Part shown: piece after piece, positions 51,721 through 63,800 of the stretch | Numbering within the stretch: the stretch's first letter is position 1 | Layout of the letters: each line of letters opens with the position of its first letter | Assembly (NCBI RefSeq): GCF_023343835.1 | Contig: NC_064444.1 | Location: 10,159,219-10,223,218, forward strand | DNA: 64,000 nt | Direction: 5' to 3' | Origin: Lagopus muta | Taxonomy: Eukaryota; Chordata; Aves; Galliformes; Phasianidae | The notes under the pieces: generated by a model | The model's input: only the letters and a program-made list of their open reading frames with translations | What the model was told of the DNA's origin: nothing | Database searches by the model: none | Program-made: the position numbers and the translations under genes

Positions 51721-52129
51721 CTTCTATCTATTCCACAGAGCAGAGGGTCATATAAAATAAGGTTTCTGTCATGCTTCTAGCCTGAATGTCTTCAAATGAG
51801 AAAACTGTATGCTGCAATCTCTTACAATTTTGAAGAATATCTTCTGATCTTTAAAGTAGGGAGGAAAGAGATTTGATGTAAATGCAAATTCTTGACAAGC
51901 AAAAACAGGATGTTGATTAGTGCATATGTTTAAATATGTATTTATATATTAAACTAATGATGATGTTGGTCAAAAGCAGTGTGGTTTAGACAAATTTAAT
52001 CTATCATTTTTCTGACATCAGTGTATAAAAAAGATCAGACCTTCAAACTGAAAGAATGCACTCTAGATATACAAAGGAGGGAAAATTTCCCGACATGAAA
52101 ACACCGTAACTTCATTTTAGGGAAAAGTG
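51721..52129. other. AT-rich DNA without a gene
   Basis: Nothing recognised. Confidence 0.5.
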
Positions 52130-52430
52130 AAACTGTGGAAGAAGAGACTATTTTATTATTCTGAAAATGAATCAAACAAGTTGCAACTCAGGCCAAGTTT
52201 TTGCAGTATACGCCTGGAATAGCTTTACACTTCTGATACAACTTGAGTTATTTGACCAGTATTTGATCTGCTTTTCCGTCTGGGACGTTTAAGGCTTCAA
52301 ACATATTGTCTGTTATAAGCTTTTATTGCTTGTGGATTTCCTTTACTGTGTGCTTCAAATGTTGGATAGTGATTCCATTACATATCAATCAGATGTAATG
52401 AATCATTATTGAAGTTTCATGAATGCTCCT
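52130..52430. promoter_or_regulatory. Candidate conserved non-coding element
   Basis: Complex sequence with GCAGTATACGCCTGG, TTTTCCGTCTGGGACG and CAAATGTTGGATAGTG words. Three CpGs sit close together in DNA that otherwise lacks them. No coding frame or transposon signature. Weak call. Confidence 0.22.
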
Positions 52431-55400
52431 TTAGAATGCTACCCTGAAACAAATAATCAATACATCTGTGTGATGAGGGTAATTTTTTACAATGAGAAAT
52501 GTAACTGACTTTAAAAAGAAAAATAAATATTACTATTGAGGTAAAGAGATCTGATATCAGCAGGTACAGACACATAAAGTCTCTGGCCAGGTCATTTCAT
52601 TATTTTATTTTTTCCCACAAAAATGAGGTGATTGCAGAACACTGTAGTTCTTACGAAAATTCACGTGCCACGTAGCTGAAGATGAAACAATGCCATGTGG
52701 AAAGAGTTATGACAACAGAGAGAAAATTGAGAGAGATTCTCTCTACTTGTGGTCTGCTTGTTCCAGCCTTCTCTGTCGTTTCTGAGGTAGATAAACTGCA
52801 CTCAGGTGTGAGAAGGAGGCCACTTCATGTGAGAATTGTCTCTTTAAACTGAGAAAATAAGAGTCACAAACCATAACATCTTTTTAGAAAGTAGCAGTCT
52901 CTGTTTTAAGGGACTGTATGGGGTGTCTCAGAATTGAGGTTCTGAGATGGCTCTGGAAAGTGATGGTTTAAACTCAAGTTGCTTTAGCTGTTCATGAAGC
53001 CATATAACACAATGTTTTTGGTTTTAGATTCGCAAGCAAAGATAACTGAGCATATTGTTTGCTGTACTCAAAATAGTTATGTCCAGTTCCTATTATTGTT
53101 TCTGTTTTGTGAATTAATAGATGCTGTCACTGATTACTGTGTACTATGGGGAGCAAGAGATAAGAGACTTAAGTGCAATTTCAAGGTAACAATTTGAGCT
53201 CAAATTATGAAATATTAGGTGTTATCTATCATCAGTAGCCCAAACTTGATTTTTTTTTAATTTTTTTATTTGAAGATGTGGACGCAAATATTATTTGGTA
53301 ACATTCTTCAATTTCATGGTTAGCTTCTAAAGTTGATTTTAATGAGTAATAATGAAAAATATCATATAGGCATGCTTACATATTAGCATGCAAGGGCATC
53401 AGATAGGCATCACTTACAAGGTTTGTTTTTCTACAAACCTGTTAATCCACACTCTTGTCTAAAGATGAAGACAGTTATGATGCCATTTTTAAAGGATACA
53501 ACTTCTGTACTACCAATGAAGATGTTGCAAAATCTATCGGCAAAGAGAAATCATATATAAGGAAAAAAAGATTGACAAGAAAATCTAATCCGTTGCACAG
53601 TATATTCCAGAATGTGATACAGAGGGTCCAAAACTTTATGGACAATCATGTACTGCTTGGCACTAAAAGCACATTGTATGGATATGAAAAAAGATTTAGC
53701 TTAAGCTTTTTCTATGCACATAGTAAATGGGACACTAATGTTCTCAGTTTCAGCACCTTCACTGGTGCTTCACATAGGAGCCTTCACTGAATTGGAGAAA
53801 GGAGGAGTATGAAAGAGGAGCAAAAAGAAATATCTTTCACCCATACGCGCTTAGGAGTATTGGAACCCCTAGCCAGGAGTCATGTTGGGCTGCTGTTTTG
53901 GTATGCTGGGTAACAAGATTGAGGATTGTTATTATAAATTTCCAAAGAAATTATCTGAGATCTTTAGTAGGAGATAATTATATATTTAGCAAACAGTTTT
54001 TACTGAGATGATGCATTGTGACCAGCTGGAAACTTTTTTAATCATTAAATCAACTGTAAAGACAAGTGTCAAAGAATTTAAGGCTGGATTGACCATTGAG
54101 GTCAATTATCACCTTTGTATTTCCTCTATTACCACCTTTAATTCTATCGCCTAGAGAGCTTTTTCACTCTCTCCCTATTTTTGATTCTTCTGGAACAATC
54201 TTAGTAAACAGATGAAAGGGGAATGTTGTGGAGAGAACCTTGCAGAAAGGATCTGAAGGAAAAGAAATGTTGAGCTTTCCTTATTTGGTGGTCTGTGTTT
54301 TTGTTTTTTTTTTTTTTTATCTTCAGTTTTTCTCCTCCACTCTAAGTATTCTTAATCGGAACAAACAGTATGCACTAGAAGTAGGCATTCTTTTACCTGA
54401 AGAAGGGCTAAAAAAGAAAGCCATTTTGGAGGATTCTGTGCTACTACTAAAAACAGTTGAAGGGGCTTGTTATGAAGGATTCTGAGCTGTATAAACTTAG
54501 GAAAAAAGCTTACTTCGTTTTGGAGGAAAGCTTGGATGGTGACCTAAAAATGTTTTTCCTTATGTAGTAAGCAAAATCCAGTGGTTCTATGAGCCCCGCT
54601 AGGCTTGTGCATTGAAATCTTGCCCAATTTCTTCAAATCTTAACTTTGTACCTCAAATTTGAAATTAAATTATGAATGTATCTAAATATGTGTATTTTTT
54701 TTAAAGCTTCATTAACATCTTTTTGTTTGATTGCTCAAAATTTGCTTGACATTTCAGAGAACTGGTTAACTGGAGCGATTTTAAAAACATTCCATGTTTT
54801 TGAAAATTATGATGTGATGCTGTGGAAAGCCTCTTGTAAGAGATTTCTTGTAAGAAGCAGAGGGGGGAAATAATGTTTACCAAAAAAACTCAACCCTACC
54901 CTGAAACCTATTATCATAGCAGATACGTAATTTTATCTTTTTAACCATTTCCCTGAGACTAACATTTTTCTAACTGTAGTGGTAACCTTAGGGCACTTAT
55001 CTCACAAGTTGTTTTCTTTGTGCGAAAATGTCATCTCTGTTTTAATGACAGTAACTAATAATTAGATATCTGTAAACTCTGTCAACAAAGGACTTAAATA
55101 ATATCTTTGGCGTAGGCTGAAATCAGTTTTCATTGCAACCTGTTTGCAAATCATTTGAACTAAATATCTCAAGCTGAAAATGTAAATGTTTTTGTTTTTA
55201 GTGTAGAGATGAGGTCAGCAAGTCGGCAACAAATATGATTACTTGGATGGAGGTGACATGATTTACTTAAATCAGGCAATTTGCCCATTAAAGCATTGAA
55301 GCCTCAACTCATAAAGAGAATGCGTAGCAGATGAACTATATACTGTCTTCTAGCATTTGTTATGTGAGGTGATTTGAATGAGAAGAACAATTACACGTAA

Positions 55401-56635
55401 AATGAATGTATTTCTATGCTGACTGGGAAAAATCCTAGTTTTGCATCAGGAGGTGGCTAGTTTTCATCAGTAAAATTCATAAAAGCTTCTGTACATATAT
55501 TGTACAATTAACTGTATATAGATATGTTTAAGTTTATATTGCCAGAACAACCAATGCAGGGATGAATGATTGGGGTGTTTACTTACCTACAGTCCTCTCT
55601 CTCCCTCTTTCAAATTCTGATCTTTTCTCCTTTCCTTCTCCCCCATAGGAGAAGGTTGGGTACTAAAAACCTCAATACAGTGTGTGGGTTCCCTCTGCCT
55701 TCAATTAGCAAGGGTTATTAAACTGGTGAAATCTTAAACTGCTGTGTTAGGTTCCTTCCAGCGTTATGAGTTGAGCCAGAGTCTACACAATAAAACCTGA
55801 TTGATTAACAAAGAATGAAGTTACAGTAACTGCTGCCTGATCTCGTATTTTCTATGCATTTCATGGAGTAAAAGTGACTGAAGTAGGAGATTTGGGGTTA
55901 AATCTGGAAGACTCTCTGCATGTTGCTAGAGCATGTGCTTGAATTTAAGAAGGTTATGCAGGAATGTCTTCAGTGGGTTGTATTGCTCTTGTGGTCCAAG
56001 CAGCCATTTGTGTTGGAATTTTCAATGCTGTAGACCTTGGGTCTGATCTAGTAAGATGGCTGTATGGTGTGGTATGAAAAGAGAGATAAGATTTGTAAAG
56101 GATAAGTTAATTTTTTAATTAGTATAGCTAATAGTTTGCTTACTTCAGAGTCTGTTTTTTCTTAATCATTCCCATATTTTCCACCTTTACAGGCATATAC
56201 ATTTCAATATGCCATGAGATACAGGCATCTGTTCAAATTTAAAAAAAAAAAAAAAAAAAAAAGCTGGGACAGTGGATTGTGACTCTTTAATTAAAGCTTA
56301 TAAGAAATTTAAGATGCTAAATGTATGTGGTTTGTACAGCTATTTTACAGACCGCTTTGTGTTTACTGCCGGCAAAGGAATAAAAGTTTGTCTTTCTTGA
56401 AGAAGACCAAGGTTGCAGAATTTTTGAAGATTAGAAATCCAGGTCTACTAAAGATCTGTAAGAGACAAATTTGTTCAGCCTTCAGCTCAAAACCTAAAAA
56501 TACATTTAAAAAAAAATATCTTGACTATACTGTAATTTTATAGGATCACTTTTGAGCTTCATTTGGACAATACTGTCTTGCAATAGAGAGGTGAAAAAAG
56601 ATGGAAATTGGAAGTTTCTAAAAGTTCACTTTATG
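52431..56635. other. AT-rich DNA without a gene
   Basis: A 111-codon frame at 53455-53790 is open only when a TTG start is allowed and resembles no protein, so it is not called. Simple runs include broken T tracts near 53250 and 54305, and A22 at 56241-56262. No transposon recognised. Confidence 0.5.
56241..56262. repeat. Poly-A tract of 22 bases
   Basis: An uninterrupted A run followed by GCTGGGACAG. No retroposed gene copy was recognised upstream, so it is reported only as a homopolymer. Confidence 0.9.
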
Positions 56636-56639
56636 TGTC

Positions 56640-57060
56640 AGTGCAGTGTCATTCAATGGGATTGTAAAAATACTCATTTGTTGCTCACAGATGGGCCTTG
56701 GCTCTAGTCCCTGCTCTCTAGAGCTTGGTGTAATGTTAACGTGTGTATTCAATGGGAGAAGTGGGCTACTGCAGAAGAGCCGACAGTGTAGTTACTGCAG
56801 ACCAACTTAAACATCTGTGAAGAGGGCAAAGGTTTGCATCATCTGCGAAGAGACCACAGTGCATTGCTTAAAAAGCCACCCAGTGTCCCAAGTGGGTGTT
56901 TTATGTAAGAGCAGCTCTTCCAAAATTGATGGCTCTGAGCACCACCTCCAAAAACAGTACTGGTGCTATTGGTCTGGTATTTCCTCTCTGCTCCATCGTA
57001 TTGCAATTAAGGAATATTTACAAACTCATCGCAGACTTTAATTTGCTTTTCAATATAGCG
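56640..57060. promoter_or_regulatory. Candidate conserved non-coding element
   Basis: High-complexity block with TTCAATGGGA repeated at about 56652 and 56749, GAAGAGCCGACAG, CGTATTGCAATTAAGG and CTCATCGCAGAC. The 74-codon frame at 56817-57041 begins with a CxxC-like CIICEE stretch, but it starts at a non-ATG codon (GTG) and no domain follows. Unique DNA with some regulatory character. Confidence 0.28.
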
Positions 57061-57545
57061 AAAGGGATCTAGTAATTGTATGATCTGTAGTTCAGTTGCT
57101 TCAGATTAAGCTCACTTTTTAACTCTGAGTGTGAAGGAGAATAACTGGTTAATCCTGACAAATGGTGAAGCTTTCTCACTGTTAAAGCACTGCGTATTAT
57201 AAGTCCTCGGTACTCAAAATAATTCAAAATAACCTTTTAAATTAAACGGGCACTAAATTCAAAATTTAAATATTTGACTGTCCCTGGAAGTGACAGTATA
57301 TAAAAATAGTCAAGAGTAACTTTCTAATGTCAGTTATAAAACCATAAAGCTGGAGAAGGAATAAATACAAGGAAAACACTGATTAATCCCCCTATGTTGC
57401 AGTGCCACTTCATACTGTTGTAATGTGGACCCTTTCCTCCGATATTGCTCAAGAAATACAAACAAGAAGCATTTATTATCTCTGAAGTAGTGTATGCTGT
57501 AGAGTGCTGAATAAGGAAGTGAGGTATTGCAGCTGTTATCTTCTG
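57061..57545. other. AT-rich DNA without a gene
   Basis: No gene or element recognised. A CAAAATAATTCAAAATAA near-tandem lies at about 57215. Confidence 0.45.
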
Positions 57546-57900
57546 AACTAACTGCTACTGCGTGTTGCATGACCAGCCCTGGCAGGGTTTTTGTTCCCAT
57601 GAATGAATAGGCTATAAATCTGTCGTGGCTGACACTAGCAGCACTGCTGGAGAGTGTAAAGGGAAAATTTGCAGAGGAATCTTGTGGTCTTTGCTTGCCT
57701 GGAAAATGAGTTCAATAAAATGGAGGTGATCAGTGCTTATTTATAGGCCGAGCTGATACATCCAGCATTGGCTGTCAGAGTTTAAGTTAGTGTTTCCTCA
57801 TTTATGTTCACTCTGTAAAGCAAAACATGGCACTGTAAAAAGCTTATATAATGCTGTTATACTGTGCTAGTCACTATTGTCGAAAATAGATAAAGCAAAA
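57546..57900. promoter_or_regulatory. Candidate conserved non-coding element
   Basis: Contains GTCGTGGCTGACAC, GCTTATTTATAGGCCG, TGATACATCCAGCATT and CTATTGTCGAAAATAG, where the last includes CTATT-GTCGAA-AATAG, a short inverted repeat with a SOX-like core. No repeat family recognised. Regulatory call by texture only. Confidence 0.3.
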
Positions 57901-59677
57901 TAAAGGGAGGAAAAGATAAAAGCACAGATAAAATGTACAGGAAGGAAATGGAAGAGGCTGGCAGATGCTGAGACTCTGAGAAGGGATGTGAAGCTGCTCA
58001 GAGTCATTGTGCTTGAACCCTGGGCTGAAGGAGCTTGGCAGTCACTGCTGTGTCATAACAGCAGAAGCATTTTGAGAACTCTGCTCTGTAAGGCATGTGG
58101 ATTTCTCCTTTGTATGCAGAGTTCCCACTAATGCAGACCTGAAGGTATGCTGGAAGTGTTCATTTTGTGTAATGCAGATGGCTTGTATTTGAATTTGTGT
58201 TATACAGGAAAGTATTTAGATATGACAAATCCTAAACTGAAGTTACTGAAGATAAAATTTTATGGCTTTTTTTATGCTTTTAAGTAGATATTAACAAAGC
58301 AAAACACTTTTTCATTTCTGTTTTTGTTGCTTGGTGACATTCTATAGACAAACCAATGTAAGGTTGTTTGGGGGTTTTTGAAACTACTTAACTATAGCAG
58401 CAAGAAATGTAGAGAGATGTTAAGTATGGAGAACAATGCCCTGCTGGTTTTTCCCTTACATTTTGCATTTTTTTTGCATTAAAAAACAACAGCCACAAAA
58501 CACCACCACCAAGAATTTTGTTCAAAGCAGGTACACTGCTCAGGAGCCTCCACCTGGACTGCTGCTGAGTGAGAAAGCTTCACCTGAACGTAATTCATTT
58601 AAATCTGTAAGAAGTCATGTGCTGTTAAAGTGGGGGTGGCTCTGTGTGGCAAGTTTGTGAAGTGCAATTCTCTTGAGTGTGGGCAGGGTGGGTTTGCAGC
58701 TGGTCAGGATGCTCTGGTGGGAACTCGGATACAGGGAAGCTAAAAATTAGATTTGCTGGAGAAATGCGATTAAAGATAATTTGTCCTCTTCATATGAATT
58801 ATCAATGCGGTCAAACTTATTGTCTATACCTGTAATTCATGCTGTGTTCAAAAGTGAGTGAAGTAAACCTGTGTTCTTGTTTCTGCCTTGTGATGGTATG
58901 CTGAAAACTTGGAGGCTGCATTACTCCTACCTTGATAGAAGTGTCCTCTGCCTGACAGCAGTGGAGATATGGAGTTAACTCCTCAGAAGGGGAACATACG
59001 TGGTGTAATATGCGGGGGTGTTTTATTGTTTTTCAGTGAATGCTTAAAAAATGAGTAATTCTAAAAGAACTTAAGAGACCATTGTTGTTAAAGCCTTTGG
59101 TCAGTTTATTTCCACAAGAAGTTCTCTTGTAAAAATAATTGGAGGTTAGGTATGTGAATACAATTCTTCTATCAGTTGAAATGAGAAGCAGGAGAGGACT
59201 GGAGTTCTTAATCCATATTTCCTTTAAAGATTTTCTCCAGGTGTGGTTGAATGAGATAATACTTTAAAAAAGAAAACAAAACAAAATTAGCAATATATTG
59301 TTTTAGTCTTGCAAATCCTGTTAGCTGTAAGTCTGCAGGTTGTAAAATTGTCTTGCCTTGCATTTCTTTATGGAATATGAAATATGTACTGACTTGTTTT
59401 TTTCTGTTCTTTAGCACTGCAAAATTTATTTCAGTATCAAAATTGGTGCAAAGTTACCAGAAAAGTATGATTGTCACTAGTTCTGAAATTTTCTTGTAGT
59501 AGTCATGAAATGTTTTGAAGGTATTTTAGACTATTTGAATGCATGGAAATGCTTTGAAGAGCATTTTAACTAAGAATGCCAAATTAAGTGATAATGCTCA
59601 TTACTGCACTGGTTCACGTAGCAGTCAGAGCCAGTTTGAGTCATGCATAAATGTACGGAGTTGACTAGATCAATCTA
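57901..59677. other. AT-rich DNA without a gene
   Basis: No supported gene. A short CACCACCACC run lies near 58502. No transposon recognised before the LTR. Confidence 0.5.
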
Positions 59678-60147
59678 TGTCCGTGACAGGGACGACAGGC
59701 CTTTGCCCTCCCCCCCCCCTCCCCACCCCAGTCCCACAAAAATGGGAAGGAAGGAAGGGAGGAAAAGAACAGCGGCAACAATCTATGGAGGAAAACTTAT
59801 TTTACTATAATATCGGAATACAAGATAACAAAATATAATACAATTTAATTGAAATTGAGATTAATAAACCAGACAAGATGAGAGAGAGAGTTCCCGGGAC
59901 CGAGTCAAACCTGAAAAGCTTGGAATGGCTAGGAAAGCACCTCCAGCACCCACTGCAAGGCAGCAAGAGAGCTCCCCCCCCCCCCCCCCCACCCGGAAGG
60001 GCCAGATCCTGTGACTGCTGTAATGTACAGGGATAGGTACCTGGGATTGGGGCAGTGACACTTTAATGCCCTGTACACTACATGATGTTTTGATGTGGAA
60101 TACTGAAATCCAAAAACAAAAAACAAAAAAAACATAGAACCATGACA
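59678..60147 (-). mobile_element. Endogenous retrovirus-type LTR, antisense, solitary
   Basis: Read on the minus strand, the element would start TGTCATGGTTCTATG at 60147 and end CCCTGTCACGGACA at 59678, giving TG...CA ends and a length of about 470 bases, normal for an LTR. Internal blocks recalled from avian ERV LTRs include CATTAAAGTGTCACTGCCCC, CTGGCCCTTCCGGGTGG, CTCGGTCCCGGGAACTC and TTATTAATCTCAATTTC. On the plus strand it holds C10 at 59710-59719 and C17 at 59974-59990. Flanking five-base words (ATCTA left, ATAAA right) do not match well, so the ends may be slightly off or the duplication has decayed. No gag, pol or env lies on either side, so it is probably a solo LTR. The exact family was not determined. 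Confidence 0.65.
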
Positions 60148-60345
60148 ATAAAGAGCCCAATGCTTGACCTATTATGACCTATTCCATTTCCAGAGTCTTT
60201 ATTCCGTGATTCAACTAAGGGGCCTTAGAATTTTATTAGTATACAAGCAAACAAAAAATACCAACAAAACCAAACAAAATAGAGACCCCCACAAAACAAA
60301 AATACCCACCCAGAGAAACCCAAGAACCCCAGACACAGTTGAGTG
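60148..60345. other. A/C-rich flank of the LTR
   Basis: A direct repeat GACCTATT occurs twice at about 60166 and 60176. It is followed by a purine-poor, A/C-rich stretch (CAAACAAAAAATACC to CCCAGACACAG, about 60246-60338). It could be part of another degenerate element or simple sequence. No gene. Confidence 0.35.
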
Positions 60346-63300
60346 CATTGTTGCATCTTTCTGACTCCAAGAGAGCCTGGAATGCCCAAGTTATTTCTCA
60401 GAAGTTCTTTTTACGTGCGACTTGGGTACTACAGATTCCTAGTTTGTCTAACAGTAGATAGAGCCATATAATCATGTTTCTACCTTACACTGTAAGAATT
60501 AGTGTACGTGTTTTGTTAGCAAGAATCTTGTTTTCTTTCTTTGAAGATTTGAAATGCTTGCAAAATAGTTGGTTCATTAAGACAAATATTTTCCTTTTCA
60601 TTAAATTAATAGTGCTTAGGTTTTATTGTCCTGTCTGAAGCATGAGTCTGGATTATTCTTTATCTTGCCATGCAGTTCTTCTTAATGGTAATGGATATAT
60701 TTTCCCTTAAAATAGTTTTGTCTGTGAAGAGTATTGTGCTCATCTGCTTCAGTGGGCTGGAGGGAAGTTGCAGTGGATTGGGGGTACTAAGTCAGATTCA
60801 AAAACACACAAGCAGATACTAAACATTTGAAGTACGTGATTCTTTAGAGCTTCTGCTTTTTTTCAGTTAGGTGTTGGAAAAAAGTTACTGTAGTGAGGGT
60901 CCTCACAGCAAATCAGAGTATGTAGGCTTAAAATTCAGTTCTTGTATGAGTGTATTAGTAAAAAATGAAAGAGATGCTTTCAAAAGCAAATATAAAGTTG
61001 TTTAACAGGATTTTCTTTACCCCTGAATAAGCATTTACATGTTTTCACTCTTCTCTTAGAAAGTACTTGTACTGTTTACAAGTGCCACATTAAAAATATG
61101 AATAAAACTAATTGGATCCAGAATGTTGCAAGTATAACATCTGGAATAAAAAGAATCAGCACATCAGCTGTTTTGTAAAGACTAAGAAGCGAGGAGGAAA
61201 GGGACTTGCACAGTTTGTGTTGCATTGGAAAAGTGCAGCGATTATTCGTCACACTAGAGCAGTACTTTTTAATTACCTACAGCTACGACTTCTTAAATAC
61301 AACAAATCAGACAGAAAACATGGTAGGTGGTAATGACAGGCACTTGCTGATGCAGGCTGAAGTAATGTGTTGTACAGTGTGCCAGCTGCCTTTCTTTAAA
61401 CATGCACGTCTGTGTGAATGAAGGAGGATTAAAAAACCCTTGATTTAAAACAAACAAACAAAAAAACCCCATAAAACCTCAGTGTATACATCTCTGAAAA
61501 ATTTAGCCATAGATACATTTATTTCAACTAGAGAAGTAAAGCGAGGGTGGTCAAAGAAGTTTAAAAAAAAAAAAAAAATTGAATTAAAATGTTTAAAATA
61601 TTAACATATCCTACTTCTTGTACATCTGCAACATAAATATAGTTAAAATTGAGCTATTTTTAAAATGTCTGTAGTGAGTGCCAGATAAAGGGGCATGTGC
61701 ACAGCAGCCTGTACTTCTGAGTGGATGTGCAAGCACACATCTTGTCTGTAAAGGATGAGACTAAGTGCAGAATTTTCTGTGGGCACTGTAGGATGTGTAG
61801 GATTCAAGTGGTTGTAGTCACAGTGCTTGGTTTAAAATCCTGGTAATCCATGAGTGCAGTGCTGTGTGACTACATTAACACTTCAGAATAAAGGATGGCA
61901 AGTGGGCAGATTTGCATGCAAATTAAATTTTCAACAATATTTCTGCATGCAACTTCCATTACAGTTGGGCAACTTTGCACAATTGAAACTGATGACTAAG
62001 AAAAGCATTTATAATTTAGAAAATTACAACAGCGGTGGCTGTAATCACCCAGGTTAGCTGCTAAAGTGCCTCTAGGGGGTTGATTAGAAGGTGGAGAACC
62101 TTTAAGAGGCTCATGAGGGAGAATCAAGCACTGGGGATTGAAACAGTGGAAGAGGAGCTGTTACAGTGAGGACTGCTTGCAAAAAATGGAGAATGAACTG
62201 ATGTAATACAGGTGGCTTCTAATCAGTGGGAAGAATTTTGATCACTCAAACATAATTAAGAGCTGTTAACAGTATGATATAGATATCAGAATCAAGGCCC
62301 TGTTTTGTTGAAACTGTCTTTGCAAGACTTCATTAAATGACAAAAAAAAAAAAAGAGGTGACTGGTGACATGAAGAATGCAAAGAAGAGGAAATGATGTA
62401 GTGTGCACATAGTCCCCAGAAGTACAGGAACATTCATTATCCCCATGTGAAGCTCTGGACACGTCTCCACATCACTTCAACATATGTAAAAGATTTGGTT
62501 TGTATTTACATTATTGCAGTTGGCTTTGTGGAGGATCCACGTAGAAATGGAGCATATAGGGATGAATTACAGTCTTTTATAACTCAGAATGTACTGTTCT
62601 CTCCTGACACCTGTGTCAGCCTAGGAATGTGCAAGTGAAACACCTCATTCTTTTTTGTTAGATGGAATTTTGGTGCTCAGTCCTTTACCCTTATTGTTAG
62701 AGAACTTACAAGTGTTCTTTCATTGTGATGGTGATTTCTTTTGTCTCACAGAAAGTTAATAAGGGTATTATTTGATATTTCTAAGTTTGTCTCTTGTACC
62801 AAAACAGATCCTGATGTGTTAAAAATATTTCTCATATTGCTTTCTATCAATTTACTTTAAATTTTGGATTGGTTCATTAGCAGACTGTTGAAGATCATTA
62901 CAGTCATGACTGGAAGTGTTGGCAAGGTGATAACGAAATAATCCATGATCAGGTTGATTTTTGGTTGGGGGAGTGGGGTGGCAGGCGTATAATGATCAAT
63001 GATAACTGAAAATAGGAAGGAAGGAGTGAGAATTTTCTAAATTTTGTATAGGTTTGTAAATTGCTCATACTGCCTAATAAGAGGTTAGTTGGAAGTGTGT
63101 TTGCTAGTGGAGGCCGTGCAGATCTCATAAATTTTCAAGAATTATATTCTTCCACACATTCGAAGCCAGGTTGTGTTTTATGGAATCCCAGTTAGGGAGA
63201 TAAGTGCTACTTTGTCTGAAATTGAGAATACCTCTTGATCTATTCTTAGCCATAGTCAAAGAAGATTCAGTATAAACCCCACGGTTCTTGCACTTAATCT

Positions 63301-63595
63301 GAGAAGATAGATCATGAAGATATGGACCTATTTATCGGTTTGGAAAACACCAGTGAATCTTTCTTGCCCACAACACGATGTGTGCTGATGTCTTCTTCAG
63401 AGTCAATGTCTCTGTTCTGTTTATCTCCATGAACCCATATGTTGTTGTCTCCTCCATTTCAATTTTTCTTCAAGCCACAGTCGCCAATGATCAGAAATTT
63501 GTTTTGAGGTGACATTGTTCTTTCTGTGTTCTGTGAGTAAAACTGCTGGTAAACTATCTGAAAGCAGTAGTAAAGAGTTATTTCTGCTTCATATA
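60346..63595. other. AT-rich DNA without a gene
   Basis: No supported gene. A16 at 61563-61578 and A13 at 62342-62354. A more complex segment at 63270-63590 directly abuts the mariner and may be an older element into which it inserted, but no family was recognised. Confidence 0.45.
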
Positions 63596-63798
63596 CGGGG
63601 GCTGCTCTGAAATTATTATGTTGATCCATGAGGTCAGAGGTAGATGTTGGTGGTATGGCAGTAGAGGTTAAACCTTGCCACCAATATTTCATTACATGTT
63701 GATGTTGTGTGAAAGATGGCAGCAGAGGGGCAGTCTTGACAAATTGACATCTGACATGGAAGAGAGTATAGGAGACCTTACTTTCAGAGTGTGCTCTG
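63596..63798 (+). mobile_element. Internally deleted Galluhop-type mariner (MITE-like)
   Basis: The left end, CGGGGGCTGCTCTGAAAT, and the right end, ACTTTCAGAGTGTGCTCTG, are imperfect terminal inverted repeats that share CTCTGAAA at the same distance from each tip. TA dinucleotides flank the element at 63594-63595 and 63799-63800, as expected for mariner insertion. Between them, CAGAGGTAGATGTTGGTGG, CCACCAATATTTCATTAC and GATGGCAGCAGAGGGGCAG match the 5' region of chicken Galluhop/Mariner1 as I remember it. A full element is about 1.2 kb; this copy is 203 bases and lacks the transposase gene. A further gap of about 15 bases follows the left terminus. The start of an upstream minus-strand frame overlaps it and is not a gene. 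Confidence 0.75.
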
Positions 63799-63800
63799 TA

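Noticed and set aside
53455..53790. 111-codon frame as a protein
   Set aside because: Open only from a TTG codon, which is not a normal vertebrate start, and no recognisable family.
56817..57041. Cysteine-containing frame starting with a CxxC-like motif, considered as a zinc-finger exon
   Set aside because: Spacing of later Cys/His residues fits no zinc-finger class and the frame begins at a non-ATG codon.
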